NCBI RefSeq assembly: GCF_005860805.1 | Contig: NZ_VCEJ01000002.1 | Location: 976,375 to 1,040,374 of the forward strand | Origin: Dyadobacter luticola | GTDB lineage: Bacteria; Bacteroidota; Bacteroidia; Cytophagales; Spirosomataceae | Reading direction: 5' to 3' | Length of the DNA stretch: 64,000 nucleotides | Shown here: in pieces, positions 44,687 to 54,311 of the stretch | How the letters are laid out: every line of letters starts with the position of its first letter | Position numbering within the stretch: the first letter of the stretch is position 1 | Notes under the pieces: generated by a model | What the model was told of the DNA's origin: nothing | The model's input: only the letters and a program-made list of their open reading frames with translations | Database searches by the model: none | Translations under genes and position numbers: made by a program

Positions 44687-44694
44687 CAAAGTTA
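44687..44694 (-). promoter_or_regulatory. possible -7 box for the FG-GAP gene
   Basis: TAACTTTG on the minus strand matches TAnnTTTG exactly, about 47 bp ahead of the start codon. No clear -33 TTG is found at 17-21 bp, so this is a half match. Confidence 0.4.
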
Positions 44695-44753
44695 CCCTAA
44701 ATGATGAAAGTACTTTTCGAGAGGTTTTTGCTGAGGGGCTTATATTCGAGTGA

Positions 44754-45308
44754 CTAGTGAAACAACTCCCGCTGCGCCCTGACAAATCCATAAGGTGCAA
44801 GCAAAGTTTCATATTCATTTATGGGTTTGCTGACAGTAATTTGGCCCACGCTTTTGATATAAAAAGTCGTGTAACTATTATCGGAGCGACAGAAAATAAT
44901 TTCATTGATCGGCACATATCGAATTTCAGAAGCTTCCGGTAATGCAATTTTCTTCTGACCCTGATTTTGTATATTCTCAAAAGACTGAATGAGCATATCA
45001 ATCTGCATTTCCCGGTGCCGCTCCTTTTTCTTTACAGCGGCTTTTTCAACAGCAAGCAATAATTCCTGTGTGTCCAAAGGTTTGAGCAGGTAATCGGTAG
45101 CGGAAAATTTAATTGCCTGAATACCATATTCGTCAAACGCCGTTACAAAAATAATGCTGCCACGATAGTTGCGAATTTGTTTAAGCAGATCAAAACCAGT
45201 TTCATTCTGTAACCGGATATCCAGGAATAATATTTCAATATTTTCGGACATTAAAGTTTCAATCGCTTGCCGCGAATTTCGAGCAGATGCAATTACATTT
45301 ACCAGATA
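44754..45308 (-). pseudogene. LytTR response regulator, both ends truncated
   Basis: Reading starts right after the TAG at 45309-45311 with YLVNVIASARNSRQAIETL and goes on to IEILFLDIRLQNETGFDLL (phospho-Asp present), IIFVTAFDEYGIQAI and YLLKPL. The first 25 or so residues of the receiver, with the acidic pair, are missing. The LytTR domain starts (IRYVPINEIIFCRSDNSYTTFY, VSKPINEYETLLAPYGFVRA) but ends at ELFH about 35 residues early, without its last strands. An internal ATG at 45251 could still give 165 residues, but neither domain would be complete. Probably non-functional. Confidence 0.8.
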
Positions 45309-46664
45309 CTATTCCTTCATCAGTAACTCTTCTTTCAAGGAAACAAAGTCTTTTTTATTGCAGTCCATGATGGTGCGCAAAAAGGTCGCCACTTCACTGA
45401 TATATTCGCTAGCCGCCTCAGCGTCGTTTTTGCGGATCAAACCCTGAGCTGCATTGAGCGAGTTAAAAAGAAAATGGGGGTTGAGCTGGCCGTTTAGCAG
45501 TTGTAGTTGGTTTTCAACCTCCCGCTTCTTGCGGTTTAGCAGACGGAGTTTCCTGGCATAAAGTCGTTTTTGCATGAAATACACTATTAAAATAAGAAAT
45601 GTCAACACGACAAATCCCGTTGCCCAATAAATCCATTTGGCCATGCCAGGCGCTTTTTTAACCCGTATCGTCACGGTGTGTCTATTTTCACGCTGGTGCT
45701 TGTATCTCAAAAATACTTTTATTGTTTGATCTGCTTTTGGATTATGAATGTAGATATAAGAGTATTCACTAATAAGCCTTGTATTTTTCCCACCCAGGTC
45801 ACGCCAATCGTTCGGATTATAGCTTGTCGCATATTCGATTCCACTATTTCTTTGCGTTTGTCCAAAGAATTGAAACTGGTAATCTTTATCAAATCTCAAA
45901 AAAGCAGAGTTTCCCGCTTCCATTTCAAGCGAGTCGCTTACACGCGTCCGCTCGGTTCGCCGCTTATTTACTTCATTATTTAAAATGTCTTCAAAGCTGG
46001 CGGTTGATGAAAATTGTATAAAGTCAAAACTATCCGGAACGCTTTTGACCCGATGTGTTGAAAATTGATACGATTTCTCCTTCTCAATTTTACTGCGAAT
46101 AAAAACAACGATTGAGTCGCCGACCGCTAGTGTAAATTGCCCAGCATGAAAGTTCTGTACAGGAATAGTTTTAGGCTGATCCTCAAATTGCGAAAGATCA
46201 CCCAGTTTCGAATTACCAATGTAAAATTCATGGTCTGGATCCAAGCTCGTGATATCAGTCCAATCGTCATGGGATTTGCCATTTACTGCGATCCGGAATT
46301 GCAGGTCGGTAAGGTCTGATTTTACGCTTCTTTGCTTTGAATTAAGTAATTGCTGTTGCTGAATAAATGAATAGAAATCCAGCGAGAACTTTGCTACTGA
46401 GATATAAAAGCGGGAGGCAGAAGTACCCAAAAAGTTTTTTGTTAGCGCAGAATCTGTATAAAGAAATTGATTCTCATGGTTCAGAGTAAGAAAAGAAACC
46501 TGCTTATTGCTACCCAGCAAATCCAGATTCCCAGCCCTGCTAACCAAACAGGAATCACAAACCTTCCCATTTATTATTTTTTTGACAACCATTATCGGCT
46601 GGTCATTTTGCGCAAGTAATGCAAACGGCAAAAACAGGAAAAAACAAATTATCAACTTCATCAT
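45309..46664 (-). pseudogene. LytS-type histidine kinase, ATPase domain deleted
   Basis: 451 residues. Signal peptide, a large periplasmic sensor region, one TM helix (IYWATGFVVLTFLILIVYFM, about 345-364), coiled coil, and the His_kinase domain with QLNPHFLFNSLNAAQGLIRKND carrying the phospho-acceptor His. The frame then stops at TAG after KDFVSLKEELLMKE, exactly where the linker to the HATPase domain should begin. The response-regulator remnant continues in the same frame after that TAG. A deletion joining the kinase's SLKEEL region to the regulator's N-terminal helix explains both losses. Confidence 0.82.
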
Positions 46665-46858
46665 ACGCCAGGATCGTTTAAATTCTCCGCAAGTAAAGCA
46701 GTCGACCCTCGACGAAAATAAAGAAAAATGAATTCGGTAGGTTTTGGATTGAATTGGTGTTGGGGGTTTGATGAGTGAAATTCGCTGGTCTATTGACTCA
46801 CCAGATAAGTCACCAGCAATTTATGGAAAATTGAATCTTTCAGTACAATCCGGCAAAC

Positions 46859-46894
46859 AAAAAAGCCTGCTAATCTATTGATTTGCAGGCTTTT
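46859..46894 (-). terminator. terminator downstream of tRNA-Lys
   Basis: AAAAAGCCTGC (46860-46870) and GCAGGCTTTT (46885-46894) form a stem with a 14-nt loop. It lies 25 bp past the tRNA's 3' end and has A/T runs on both sides. Confidence 0.8.
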
Positions 46895-46918
46895 GATGCT
46901 TTTTATTATTTCTTCTAG

Positions 46919-46991
46919 TGATCCCGCTGGGATTCGAACCCAGGACCCATACATTAAAAGTGTATTGCTCTACCAGCTGAGCTACGGAATC
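46919..46991 (-). tRNA. tRNA-Lys (UUU)
   Basis: 73 nt. Acceptor GATTCCG pairs with CGGGATC, discriminator A, no encoded CCA. D arm has GCTCAGCTGGTAGAGC, the anticodon stem is ATACA/TGTAT with loop CTTTTAA (anticodon TTT), and the T arm has GGTTCGAATCC. Confidence 0.96.
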
Positions 46992-47019
46992 GTCGACAAC
47001 CGTTTCGTTTATCGTGGTG

Positions 47020-47050
47020 CAAAAGTACAATTTTAATGTAACGAACCAAA
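47020..47050 (-). promoter_or_regulatory. promoter of tRNA-Lys
   Basis: Minus strand: TTTG (47050-47047), 19 nt, TACTTTTG (47027-47020). Both boxes match the Bacteroidota consensus. The -7 and following bases TACTTTTGCACCACGATAA are identical to those of tRNA-Thr. Confidence 0.85.
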
Positions 47051-47169
47051 TTTCTGGACGATGATTTTTAGTGTTTTTAAGCCGCTAGCGGGCAATGTGG
47101 CTGTAAACTAGAATTTTATATTCTGAAAAAAAGCGAAAAATAATCCGGAGATAAAAGGAGGGAAAAACA

Positions 47170-47202
47170 AAAACCCGGCTGCATCAGCGCAAGCCGGGTT
47201 TT
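47170..47202 (-). terminator. terminator of the TonB-receptor gene
   Basis: AAAACCCGGCT (47170-47180) pairs with AGCCGGGTTTT (47192-47202). It lies 17 bp past the receptor stop, with further T-rich sequence on the minus strand. Confidence 0.88.
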
Positions 47203-47218
47203 ATATGCATTATCTAAT

Positions 47219-50200
47219 TTAAAAGCTATAACGTAAACCGATCTGTACCTGGTAAGGGTTTCCTGACGGCGTAACTACACCGGCCGTATTTACGCGGTAG
47301 ACGAACTGGTTTTTGGTTCTGTCGAATGCTGGCTGCGCGGGGTTGCCGTTTGCTGCTGGTACGCCGAGTGCGTACAATGCCTGCGTCCCCAATGTTTTGG
47401 TGCGGCCCCATTCCTTGTTCAGGAAGTTCGCGAAGTTGAATATGTCAGCGGAAATTTCGATGGCGTGGGTTCCGGCGATGCGGATGCGCTTTGATGCGCG
47501 GATGTCGAAAATACCGTAGAAGCCGTTGATACCACCGTTTCTTTCCGCGATTTTGCCTGAATTTTTTGTAATGTAATCTTTGATGCTCTGGCTTGCGTTT
47601 GGATTATCGAGGATAGCTTGAAGCCCTGCTCTAACGTTCTCGGGTACGCTTGGATCGTTTTTGTCAAATACAAATGCCAGGTCGTTGGTGCCTACAAAGT
47701 CACCATTGGTATTACCGCCCGAAAGCAGCGTGTAGCGCGTACCGCCGATGCCGGAGTAGCGAACACCCACATTTACGCCCCAGAAGCTTGGTGCTGAGCC
47801 GTAGAACACGATTTTGTTGCGGAACTGGTTGTCGGAGTACGACATCAGGCTAAGGTTACGCGGATCGTCACGAACCGGCAGCGAAAGCGTCGCACTGTTG
47901 GCTACGTTACCATTGAAGGAAGTGTTATCCTTGATATCGTTGTACGTGTAACTCAAAGTAATTTCGCCATCGCGGAAGTACTGGTATTTCACATCAGCCA
48001 CGAAAGAGAACGAATTTACTTTACCCTGGCTGTTCAGTTCCAGGACGCGGCCAAACTGCGTGCTTTTGCGACCTTTCAGCCAGTCACCTGCACCGTTGGT
48101 TGGCATTTGATCGCCACCCGGTACAAATACGCCCCGGCTACCTTCGTTTGCGAGGCGGAAAAAAGGCTCGTCCACCATGTTTCTGTCCACATACATATAG
48201 TTGTTGCGGCCCAAAGTCATGTAACCGGCAACCCCCACTTTCAGCTTATCAGTCAAATATTTATTGTAGGAAATGTTGGCCTTGTACATGATGGGTACGC
48301 GGGCATCCTTACCATTTGTGTTGATCGTAGGCAATTGGAACTGAGCCAGTGACGGAATGCTGTTGTAATTAGCGCGATACGCTGCAAAGTCCGGCGTAGG
48401 AATGTTCGGGCTGCGTACGTCCACGGTCGCCAGGTGTTTTCCGTCAAATGTGAGGTTGTTGATCACCACATAGTTGTTGATATCCGACGCGAACACACCG
48501 CCGCCAAGACGGAAAATATCTTTATGCTGGTCGTTCACATCCCAGGTAAACTGCGCGCGCGGCTGTACCACAAACGATTTGATTTTGTTGTCGGTACGGA
48601 TCTGCAAGGCATCGTACAAGGTTTGGTTCAAAGGCGAGCTTGGATAATGTGCGTAATCCAGACGAACACCCGCTACCAGATCAAGACCAGTTGCCAAAGT
48701 TGTTTTTAACTGACCGTAAATACCTGCATTCCAGATCGTTCCTTTTACCGACCAGTCGTCCATCAAAGGTACCTCGCGGTAATAACGATATGGTTTCAGC
48801 TCGTTGAACTGGTCGAGGGCAGTTTTGCCTGCAGTTGCATCCGCCGTGTAGTGAAAACGACCGTTAACCTCCGAACCATAAGTGGAATGTGAGCGCGTCA
48901 TCATAATGTCCGCACCAAATGTGTACTCGACTTTATCTGTATTAAAATACAGGTTATCAACCACTTGAAGTACATTGTTGGTAAAACGCTCCTGTGCAAA
49001 GCGGTGACCACCCATCTGAATGTTCGTCGAGCGGGAAGAACCGTCGCTGAGTACCGAGTTAATGTTTTCCACGATCGCTCTTGGAATGTTATCGGCTGGG
49101 AGCTGGTCGCCGGGTGCGCTTCTTTGTTTTGTGAACAAATGCTGCACTTTCAATTCATTGGTCACTTTCGGGTTCAATGTCGAGCGAAGTGACGCGAGCA
49201 GGCTGTTATCCTGGTTAAAATCGTTTCCGTAAGATTCGTAAATGTTGATCGTGGTATTGTCCGCCAGACCCAGTTTGTTGCGGTCATTGGTATAGTTGTT
49301 ACGGATCGTCAAAAGGTTACGGTTGTTCAACTGCCAGTCGATACGTGCGAATGCTGCATCAGAACCGCGTTTTTTGTCAAAAGAACCAAACTGCGGATCA
49401 TTGGAAACACCGTATTTACTGCGGGCAATGCTTACAAACTGATCAAGCGTATTGCGGGTAACATTGAAACGGTTTTCATCCACAGGGCTCAACACGTCCG
49501 CAATGATCAATGGACGGCTGTCCTGCTGGTGATCCCAGGCCACAAAGAAATGCAGCTTGTCTTTCAAAATCGGCCCGCCAAGCGAGAAACCAAACTGGTT
49601 CGTTGAGAAATTGTTGTTTTGTTTGTTACCACGGATATCATAAGGGCTTGATAACCAGTCAGCGCGCGTATAATTAAATGCACTTCCGCTCAGTTGGTTG
49701 GTACCCGATTTGGTAACCGCGCTGATGGTACCACCACCGCTGCGACCGTAAGTAACATCGTATTGGTTGGTAACTACCTGAAATTCGCGCACTGCTTCAA
49801 TCGAGATTGAGTACGGAGCACCGCTTCGGCTGGTTGTGGCACCGGCAGAAGTCGGGTTTTTTGCACTCATACCGTCAATCGTATAGCCCGTAGAAGAACC
49901 CAGCTGACCCGAAATGTTACCACCGCGGCTCAACGGAGAAAGGTCCATGAGAGAGGTAAAGTTACGACCGTTCACCGGCAGACGCGTAATGTCACGAGCC
50001 GAGATCGAGGTAGAAGCGCCCAGGTTTTCAATTTTGTTTTTGATACCAGAAGCCACTACGCTCACTACTTCCAGTGTTTGACCGGCATCTTTCATGCTCA
50101 TTTTCACCTTAATAGCATCGCCTTGGTGCAAAATGTAGCCTGTCTGTTTTTGTTCACCAAAACCAACATAAGTAGCGGTTACTGTATAAGGTCCGCCCAG

Positions 50201-50428
50201 GGGAAGCTCCTTAAAAGCATATTCGCCTTTTGCATTGGAAACAGTACCTGTCGTAAAACCTGTCGATTCGTTTTTCACCTGGACGGTAGCGCCGGCGAGT
50301 TCGGTATTCTGGTCGTCGGTGACGATACCGGAAATAGACGCCTGGGTAGTTTGAGCAATCACCGCTGAGAAACTCAGCAGGGTCAGGATCAAAGTTGCGT
50401 TGATGAGTAGTAAAAACTTTTTGCGCAT
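47219..50428 (-). CDS. Oar-like TonB-dependent outer-membrane receptor
   Basis: 1069 residues. Signal peptide ending SAVIAQ, then a carboxypeptidase-regulatory-like beta domain (SISGIVTDDQNTELAGATVQV, about 31-115), then a plug (LGASTSISARDITRLPVNGRNF, YTIDGM, YGRSGGGTISAVTKSGTN) and a C-terminal 22-strand-type barrel ending in aromatic F (VQIGLRYSF). The plug variant with LPVNGRNF belongs to the Oar/'TonB-dependent receptor-like' group that also includes the Myxococcus Oar protein needed for protease release. Not SusC: no SusD neighbour. It is divergent from the secreted protease at 50698, 269 bp apart. Confidence 0.9.
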   Translation of the reverse strand: MRKKFLLLINATLILTLLSFSAVIAQTTQASISGIVTDDQNTELAGATVQVKNESTGFTTGTVSNAKGEYAFKELPLGGPYTVTATYVGFGEQKQTGYILHQGDAIKVKMSMKDAGQTLEVVSVVASGIKNKIENLGASTSISARDITRLPVNGRNFTSLMDLSPLSRGGNISGQLGSSTGYTIDGMSAKNPTSAGATTSRSGAPYSISIEAVREFQVVTNQYDVTYGRSGGGTISAVTKSGTNQLSGSAFNYTRADWLSSPYDIRGNKQNNNFSTNQFGFSLGGPILKDKLHFFVAWDHQQDSRPLIIADVLSPVDENRFNVTRNTLDQFVSIARSKYGVSNDPQFGSFDKKRGSDAAFARIDWQLNNRNLLTIRNNYTNDRNKLGLADNTTINIYESYGNDFNQDNSLLASLRSTLNPKVTNELKVQHLFTKQRSAPGDQLPADNIPRAIVENINSVLSDGSSRSTNIQMGGHRFAQERFTNNVLQVVDNLYFNTDKVEYTFGADIMMTRSHSTYGSEVNGRFHYTADATAGKTALDQFNELKPYRYYREVPLMDDWSVKGTIWNAGIYGQLKTTLATGLDLVAGVRLDYAHYPSSPLNQTLYDALQIRTDNKIKSFVVQPRAQFTWDVNDQHKDIFRLGGGVFASDINNYVVINNLTFDGKHLATVDVRSPNIPTPDFAAYRANYNSIPSLAQFQLPTINTNGKDARVPIMYKANISYNKYLTDKLKVGVAGYMTLGRNNYMYVDRNMVDEPFFRLANEGSRGVFVPGGDQMPTNGAGDWLKGRKSTQFGRVLELNSQGKVNSFSFVADVKYQYFRDGEITLSYTYNDIKDNTSFNGNVANSATLSLPVRDDPRNLSLMSYSDNQFRNKIVFYGSAPSFWGVNVGVRYSGIGGTRYTLLSGGNTNGDFVGTNDLAFVFDKNDPSVPENVRAGLQAILDNPNASQSIKDYITKNSGKIAERNGGINGFYGIFDIRASKRIRIAGTHAIEISADIFNFANFLNKEWGRTKTLGTQALYALGVPAANGNPAQPAFDRTKNQFVYRVNTAGVVTPSGNPYQVQIGLRYSF

Positions 50429-50656
50429 GGATAAATATTTATTGTGATAAAAATTAGGCGCAAAAGAAGCCTTCCATGTTTTCCTGAATGTTACTACGAC
50501 GTTATCGAATTGTTAAGGAGTAGTATGCTAAAAGAATTTTGAAGTAGGGTGCAAAAATCCCCTTGATTAATGCTAGATGTAGTAGCCGACACGACTCATT
50601 TATCTACCGGTCAATATGGGTTAATTAAGGGAAATGATGTACCAAGCCTTCCAAGA

Positions 50657-50664
50657 TAGCTTTG
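50657..50664 (+). promoter_or_regulatory. possible -7 box for the matrixin gene
   Basis: TAGCTTTG matches TAnnTTTG exactly, 33 bp ahead of the ATG. No good -33 box lies at the expected distance. Confidence 0.4.
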
Positions 50665-50697
50665 TCCTGATTTTTAAAACTTAAAACTGTTTGACCT

Positions 50698-52062
50698 ATG
50701 AAGACAAAGTTTATCGCTTTACTGTTGCTGCTAACGCTAATTGGCCAGTTGGGGACCGCGCAGAACCGACTTAAGACTAAGCCAGAAGCCTTCTGTGGAT
50801 ATGTTTCCCAAAGAGGAAATGCCACCATACTAGGAATGTGTGACAAACTCGACAAATGCGAAATTAAATATTTCATCAAGAACGGCACGGATGATGTTAT
50901 TGATGAGAATGCCGCAATAGCGCAAGCATTTGACGCATGGGCTGCTGTAATTGACCGCAAGTTTACGAAGACAAATTACGAAGCTGAGGCTGATATAACG
51001 TTTCAGTGGGGCGGAACTGTCGGCAGTAGTGCTGTCGGCCAAACAGCTCCCTGCGCTGTGCCAATACCTATCTATTTCAGCTCAACAGTAAAATGGGTTA
51101 CCAGCTATTTTCCAATTACAGTTGGAACGTATAATGTATTCCGCATTGCGATCCATGAGATAGGACATGCATTGGGATTGGATCACTCAGATTCTATTAA
51201 CTCGATTATGTATCACTCTCCTACAGACAATAATTCTTTAAGCGACCAGGACATCTCTGCCGTAAGAATTTTACATGGCGCGAACACAGGGCCAATTACT
51301 GGCCCCAAATATCTTTGCGTTGGTAGCACCGCCACTTATTCAAGAGGACAATTTGGTTTTTGGAATAGCACAGGAGGAGTCACTATCAACTCGTCTAAGA
51401 CTGAACAAATGGTAAGCGTCACTGCAACTAGTCCAGTACCTGGTAAATTGAGCACTTCTCAATGTTTATCTTTCGATGTTTTTACTTCAATAAATCAGCC
51501 AGGCGCTATACTGGGTACCTCGCAAATCTGTCCTGGTGAAGGCGATGGGTACTTTACTATCAATGCTGTCCCGAGTGCCGCCAGTTACGTTTGGTCTGCC
51601 AGTGATCCTTCGGTTGTGTTGCACCCTAATGCTTCGGGTACTACGTGCACTGCTACTGGCATTACAAAAACATTTACCTTATCAGTCAAAGCGAAAAATC
51701 CGTGTGGAATTAGCCCTGCTACAACCAAGACTGTTACTGTCAAGAAAACGTACGGGCCTCCATGCAACGGTGAAGATTTGGTATCAACAGGAAAAGAAAT
51801 GCTGATGGATATTAATAGCGAAACGCTAGAGGCGACTATTTATCCCAACCCAACTACCGAAAATTTGAATCTAAATATTCAGGAAACGGATCAGCATGTA
51901 TCAGTAAGTATCTATAATGCTGTCAATGGAGCAAAACTTCTTACCAAAGAGGTTTCCGGAGGCAAATCAGTCCTGGATGTTACCTCCCTGCCAAAGGGGA
52001 ATTATATCATGATAATAGAAAATGACAAAAATATAACCAGAAAGAAATTCAGTCGTAATTAG
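50698..52062 (+). CDS. secreted matrixin-family metalloprotease with type A sorting domain
   Basis: 454 residues. Signal peptide (KFIALLLLLTLIGQLGTAQ). The catalytic domain has IAIHEIGHALGLDHSDS (about residue 149-165), a full HExxHxxGxxH zinc motif, followed by SIMYHS as the Met-turn, both hallmarks of matrixin metzincins. Residues about 195-350 are Ig/PKD-like modules (VPSAASYVWSASDPSVV). The end (IYPNPTTENLNLNI, GNYIMIIENDKNITRKKFSRN) is a type IX type A sorting domain, so the enzyme is released or bound at the surface. It diverges from an Oar-like receptor. Confidence 0.92.
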   Translation: MKTKFIALLLLLTLIGQLGTAQNRLKTKPEAFCGYVSQRGNATILGMCDKLDKCEIKYFIKNGTDDVIDENAAIAQAFDAWAAVIDRKFTKTNYEAEADITFQWGGTVGSSAVGQTAPCAVPIPIYFSSTVKWVTSYFPITVGTYNVFRIAIHEIGHALGLDHSDSINSIMYHSPTDNNSLSDQDISAVRILHGANTGPITGPKYLCVGSTATYSRGQFGFWNSTGGVTINSSKTEQMVSVTATSPVPGKLSTSQCLSFDVFTSINQPGAILGTSQICPGEGDGYFTINAVPSAASYVWSASDPSVVLHPNASGTTCTATGITKTFTLSVKAKNPCGISPATTKTVTVKKTYGPPCNGEDLVSTGKEMLMDINSETLEATIYPNPTTENLNLNIQETDQHVSVSIYNAVNGAKLLTKEVSGGKSVLDVTSLPKGNYIMIIENDKNITRKKFSRN

Positions 52063-52078
52063 CAAAACCTCTGAAAAC

Positions 52079-52111
52079 AAAAAAACCTGACCGAAAAGTC
52101 AGGTTTTTTTG
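52079..52111. terminator. bidirectional terminator (protease + / tRNA-Thr -)
   Basis: AAAAACCTGAC, short loop, GTCAGGTTTTTTT. Placed between the stop of the matrixin gene and the 3' end of tRNA-Thr; A and T runs on both sides serve both strands. Confidence 0.9.
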
Positions 52112-52118
52112 TTTCAAG

Positions 52119-52191
<73 letters not shown>

Positions 52192-52230
52192 CTTTATTCT
52201 GATAGCGTTTGTTATTCCGTTATCGTGGTG

Positions 52231-52261
52231 CAAAAGTAGCGCGTCAGGTTATACGATGCAA
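52231..52261 (-). promoter_or_regulatory. promoter of tRNA-Thr
   Basis: Minus strand: TTG (52261-52259), 20 nt, TACTTTTG (52238-52231). The region from the -7 box into the start site, TACTTTTGCACCACGATAA, equals that of tRNA-Lys. Confidence 0.83.
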
Positions 52262-52299
52262 CTTATTCAAAGTATTTTTTCCGCACTTTTTAACAGGTT

Positions 52300-54204
52300 T
52301 TAGATAGCTTCCTGAATAATAGTTAGTTGATGTTTCAATTCATCCAGCTGAGCCAGGGCTGCATTGATCTTTCTTTCAAAATCCGCTTTCAGTTTATCCG
52401 AAGTTTTTGATTTCGCGAAGAATTCAATATTGTTTTGCCAAAGCGCAATGTCATTTTCAAGCTGTGTGATCTTGCGTCTGATATCGCTCTCCTTACGATA
52501 AAGATTACGATTGTTGTCTCCGCCATCGCGAACCAATTCCACTTCACTTGCCAAAACAGCCTGCTCTTTCTCCTTGCTGGAAAGCTGGCCGATTGCGCTG
52601 ACATACGTATTGATTGCACCGATGTAGCGTTTCTGAACCGTCTGCATGTCCTTCTTAGGAACAAAACCGATCGAAGACCACTCACTCTTAAATGCATTAA
52701 GCAAGTTCAGTGACGATTCATCCTTGCTTTTCGCAGCGGCTTCAATGCGCTCGATCAGGTCGATTTTCCGTTTCAGGTTGTTTTCAAACTCTTCCTCAAC
52801 CTCCTTGTTTTTCGAACGTTTTTGATCGAAATAAGCGTCACAGGCTTTTTTGAAACGGTCGTAAATGGTATCCTTATATTTCTCAGGAACCTGCCCGATA
52901 CCCTTCCATCTTTTCTGCAACTCGATCACTTTCTGCGTGGTAGCAGGATTATCTTCGCCGGTTGTCAGGATCGCTTCTGCTTCCGCGCAAAGTTCATTTT
53001 TCAATGTCAGGTTCTGCTCTCTTTTCGATTCCAGCTGACGGAAAAACTCGCCTTTATTATTGAAAAACGTTTTCAGCGCAGCCCAGAATTTCTTGCTCAG
53101 CTCTTTACCCTCTTCACGCGGCATAATGCCTTTCAAAGCAACCCACTGATCCTGGAAAGCCATGATTTCCTTGGTCTTGCCATTCCATTCTTTAATGCTG
53201 CCAGAGTTATAGGTTGTGAATGGTACAATCGCTTCATAGATTTTCAGCTTCTGATCGTAGTTTTCCTGCATCGATTTTTTCTGCTCGGCAAACTGCCCTC
53301 TCTGTGCATCATAAAGCACATCCAATGCTTCTTTGAAACGCTGCCAAAGTTTTTCCTGATCTTCTTTCGGTGCAGGACCTAAATGTTTGTAGTCTTCGAA
53401 AATGTGGTTGGCTTCATTCAGGATCTCTTTGGTCATCGGCCTGTCCGCGAGGGATTTACCCAATTCTTCGACCTTCTCGCAAAGCTCCGCTTTCAATTCG
53501 GCATTCCGGCGTCGGTCCAGTTCTTTCAGCTCAAAATAGATATTCCGGTTGCTGAAATAGCGGTCGATCAAAGCATTATAAGTAGCCCAAAGTGTACCAT
53601 TATGCGGCGAAGCAATGTTACCCGCCAGCTTCCACTCGTCTTGTATCTTTTTAAATTCCTCCCAGCTGGATTTCAGATTTGAAGCATCCGTCTCTTTTCC
53701 CTCATCGTCCAGTAAAGCCCGCAATCGTTGCAGCAGGGCGGTTTTTACATTAAAATTCTTCTCTTTTTCTTTTTCCTGACTTTGGTAAAAAGAGTTTTTC
53801 AGCCCGCGGATCTCACGGCTCAGCGAATCGATTTTCTGGGTTTCGGCGTCATACTTAAACTCGAAGCCCTCTTCATCGCCATTATCGGCCACAAACGCCT
53901 TCAATGCTGCCTCGCGTTCCTTCAATTTAATTTGATCCAGAACAGGCCGGATTTCGCGGGAAACTGCTTCGGCTTTTTTCAGAAGAGCAGGCTTCTGGCC
54001 CTCGGTTTGAATCGACGCAAGTTCGTTTTCTAACAAGTTAATCAGCTGTTCCTTTGATAGTTGGCTGTAATCCACGTCAGGCGTTTCCTCCTCATGCTCT
54101 TCCGTCAACTCGCTGTTAAGATCAATTTCGAGGGTGTCAACCGTCTTTTGTTCCAGGTCGTCCTGCTCTTCGCCTTTGACCCCTTCTTGTTGTTCTTGTG
54201 CCAT
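52300..54204 (-). CDS. DUF349 repeat protein
   Basis: 634 residues, acidic N-terminus (EEQDDLEQKTVDTLEIDLNS), then helical DUF349 repeats. At least five units are visible by their core 'W + basic + G' pattern: FKKIQDEWKLAGNI, FEDYKHLGPAPKEDQEKLWQRF, IMAFQDQWVALKGIMP, VIELQKRWKGIGQVPEKYKD and NAFKSEWSSIGFVPKKDM. The C-terminus is a coiled coil (RRKITQLENDIALWQNNIEFF). Cytoplasmic, function unknown; widespread in Bacteroidota. Confidence 0.9.
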   Translation of the reverse strand: MAQEQQEGVKGEEQDDLEQKTVDTLEIDLNSELTEEHEEETPDVDYSQLSKEQLINLLENELASIQTEGQKPALLKKAEAVSREIRPVLDQIKLKEREAALKAFVADNGDEEGFEFKYDAETQKIDSLSREIRGLKNSFYQSQEKEKEKNFNVKTALLQRLRALLDDEGKETDASNLKSSWEEFKKIQDEWKLAGNIASPHNGTLWATYNALIDRYFSNRNIYFELKELDRRRNAELKAELCEKVEELGKSLADRPMTKEILNEANHIFEDYKHLGPAPKEDQEKLWQRFKEALDVLYDAQRGQFAEQKKSMQENYDQKLKIYEAIVPFTTYNSGSIKEWNGKTKEIMAFQDQWVALKGIMPREEGKELSKKFWAALKTFFNNKGEFFRQLESKREQNLTLKNELCAEAEAILTTGEDNPATTQKVIELQKRWKGIGQVPEKYKDTIYDRFKKACDAYFDQKRSKNKEVEEEFENNLKRKIDLIERIEAAAKSKDESSLNLLNAFKSEWSSIGFVPKKDMQTVQKRYIGAINTYVSAIGQLSSKEKEQAVLASEVELVRDGGDNNRNLYRKESDIRRKITQLENDIALWQNNIEFFAKSKTSDKLKADFERKINAALAQLDELKHQLTIIQEAI

Positions 54205-54243
54205 CGTGATTTTTGTTTCGTACGTACGTCTCCTCTGGAATTA

Positions 54244-54251
54244 CAAATCTA
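54244..54251 (-). promoter_or_regulatory. possible -7 box for the DUF349 gene
   Basis: TAGATTTG on the minus strand, an exact TAnnTTTG match, 40 bp ahead of the start codon. No clear -33 box. It lies only 22 bp from the opposing box at 54274. Confidence 0.45.
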
Positions 54252-54273
54252 ATAATCTTTCCCTTGAAATGGC

Positions 54274-54281
54274 TACTTTTG
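54274..54281 (+). promoter_or_regulatory. possible -7 box for pdxH
   Basis: TACTTTTG on the plus strand, an exact TAnnTTTG match, 30 bp ahead of the pdxH ATG. The -33 position is not conserved. Confidence 0.45.
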
Positions 54282-54311
54282 AAATCCTAACATTGAACAT
54301 ATTCGCACCGG

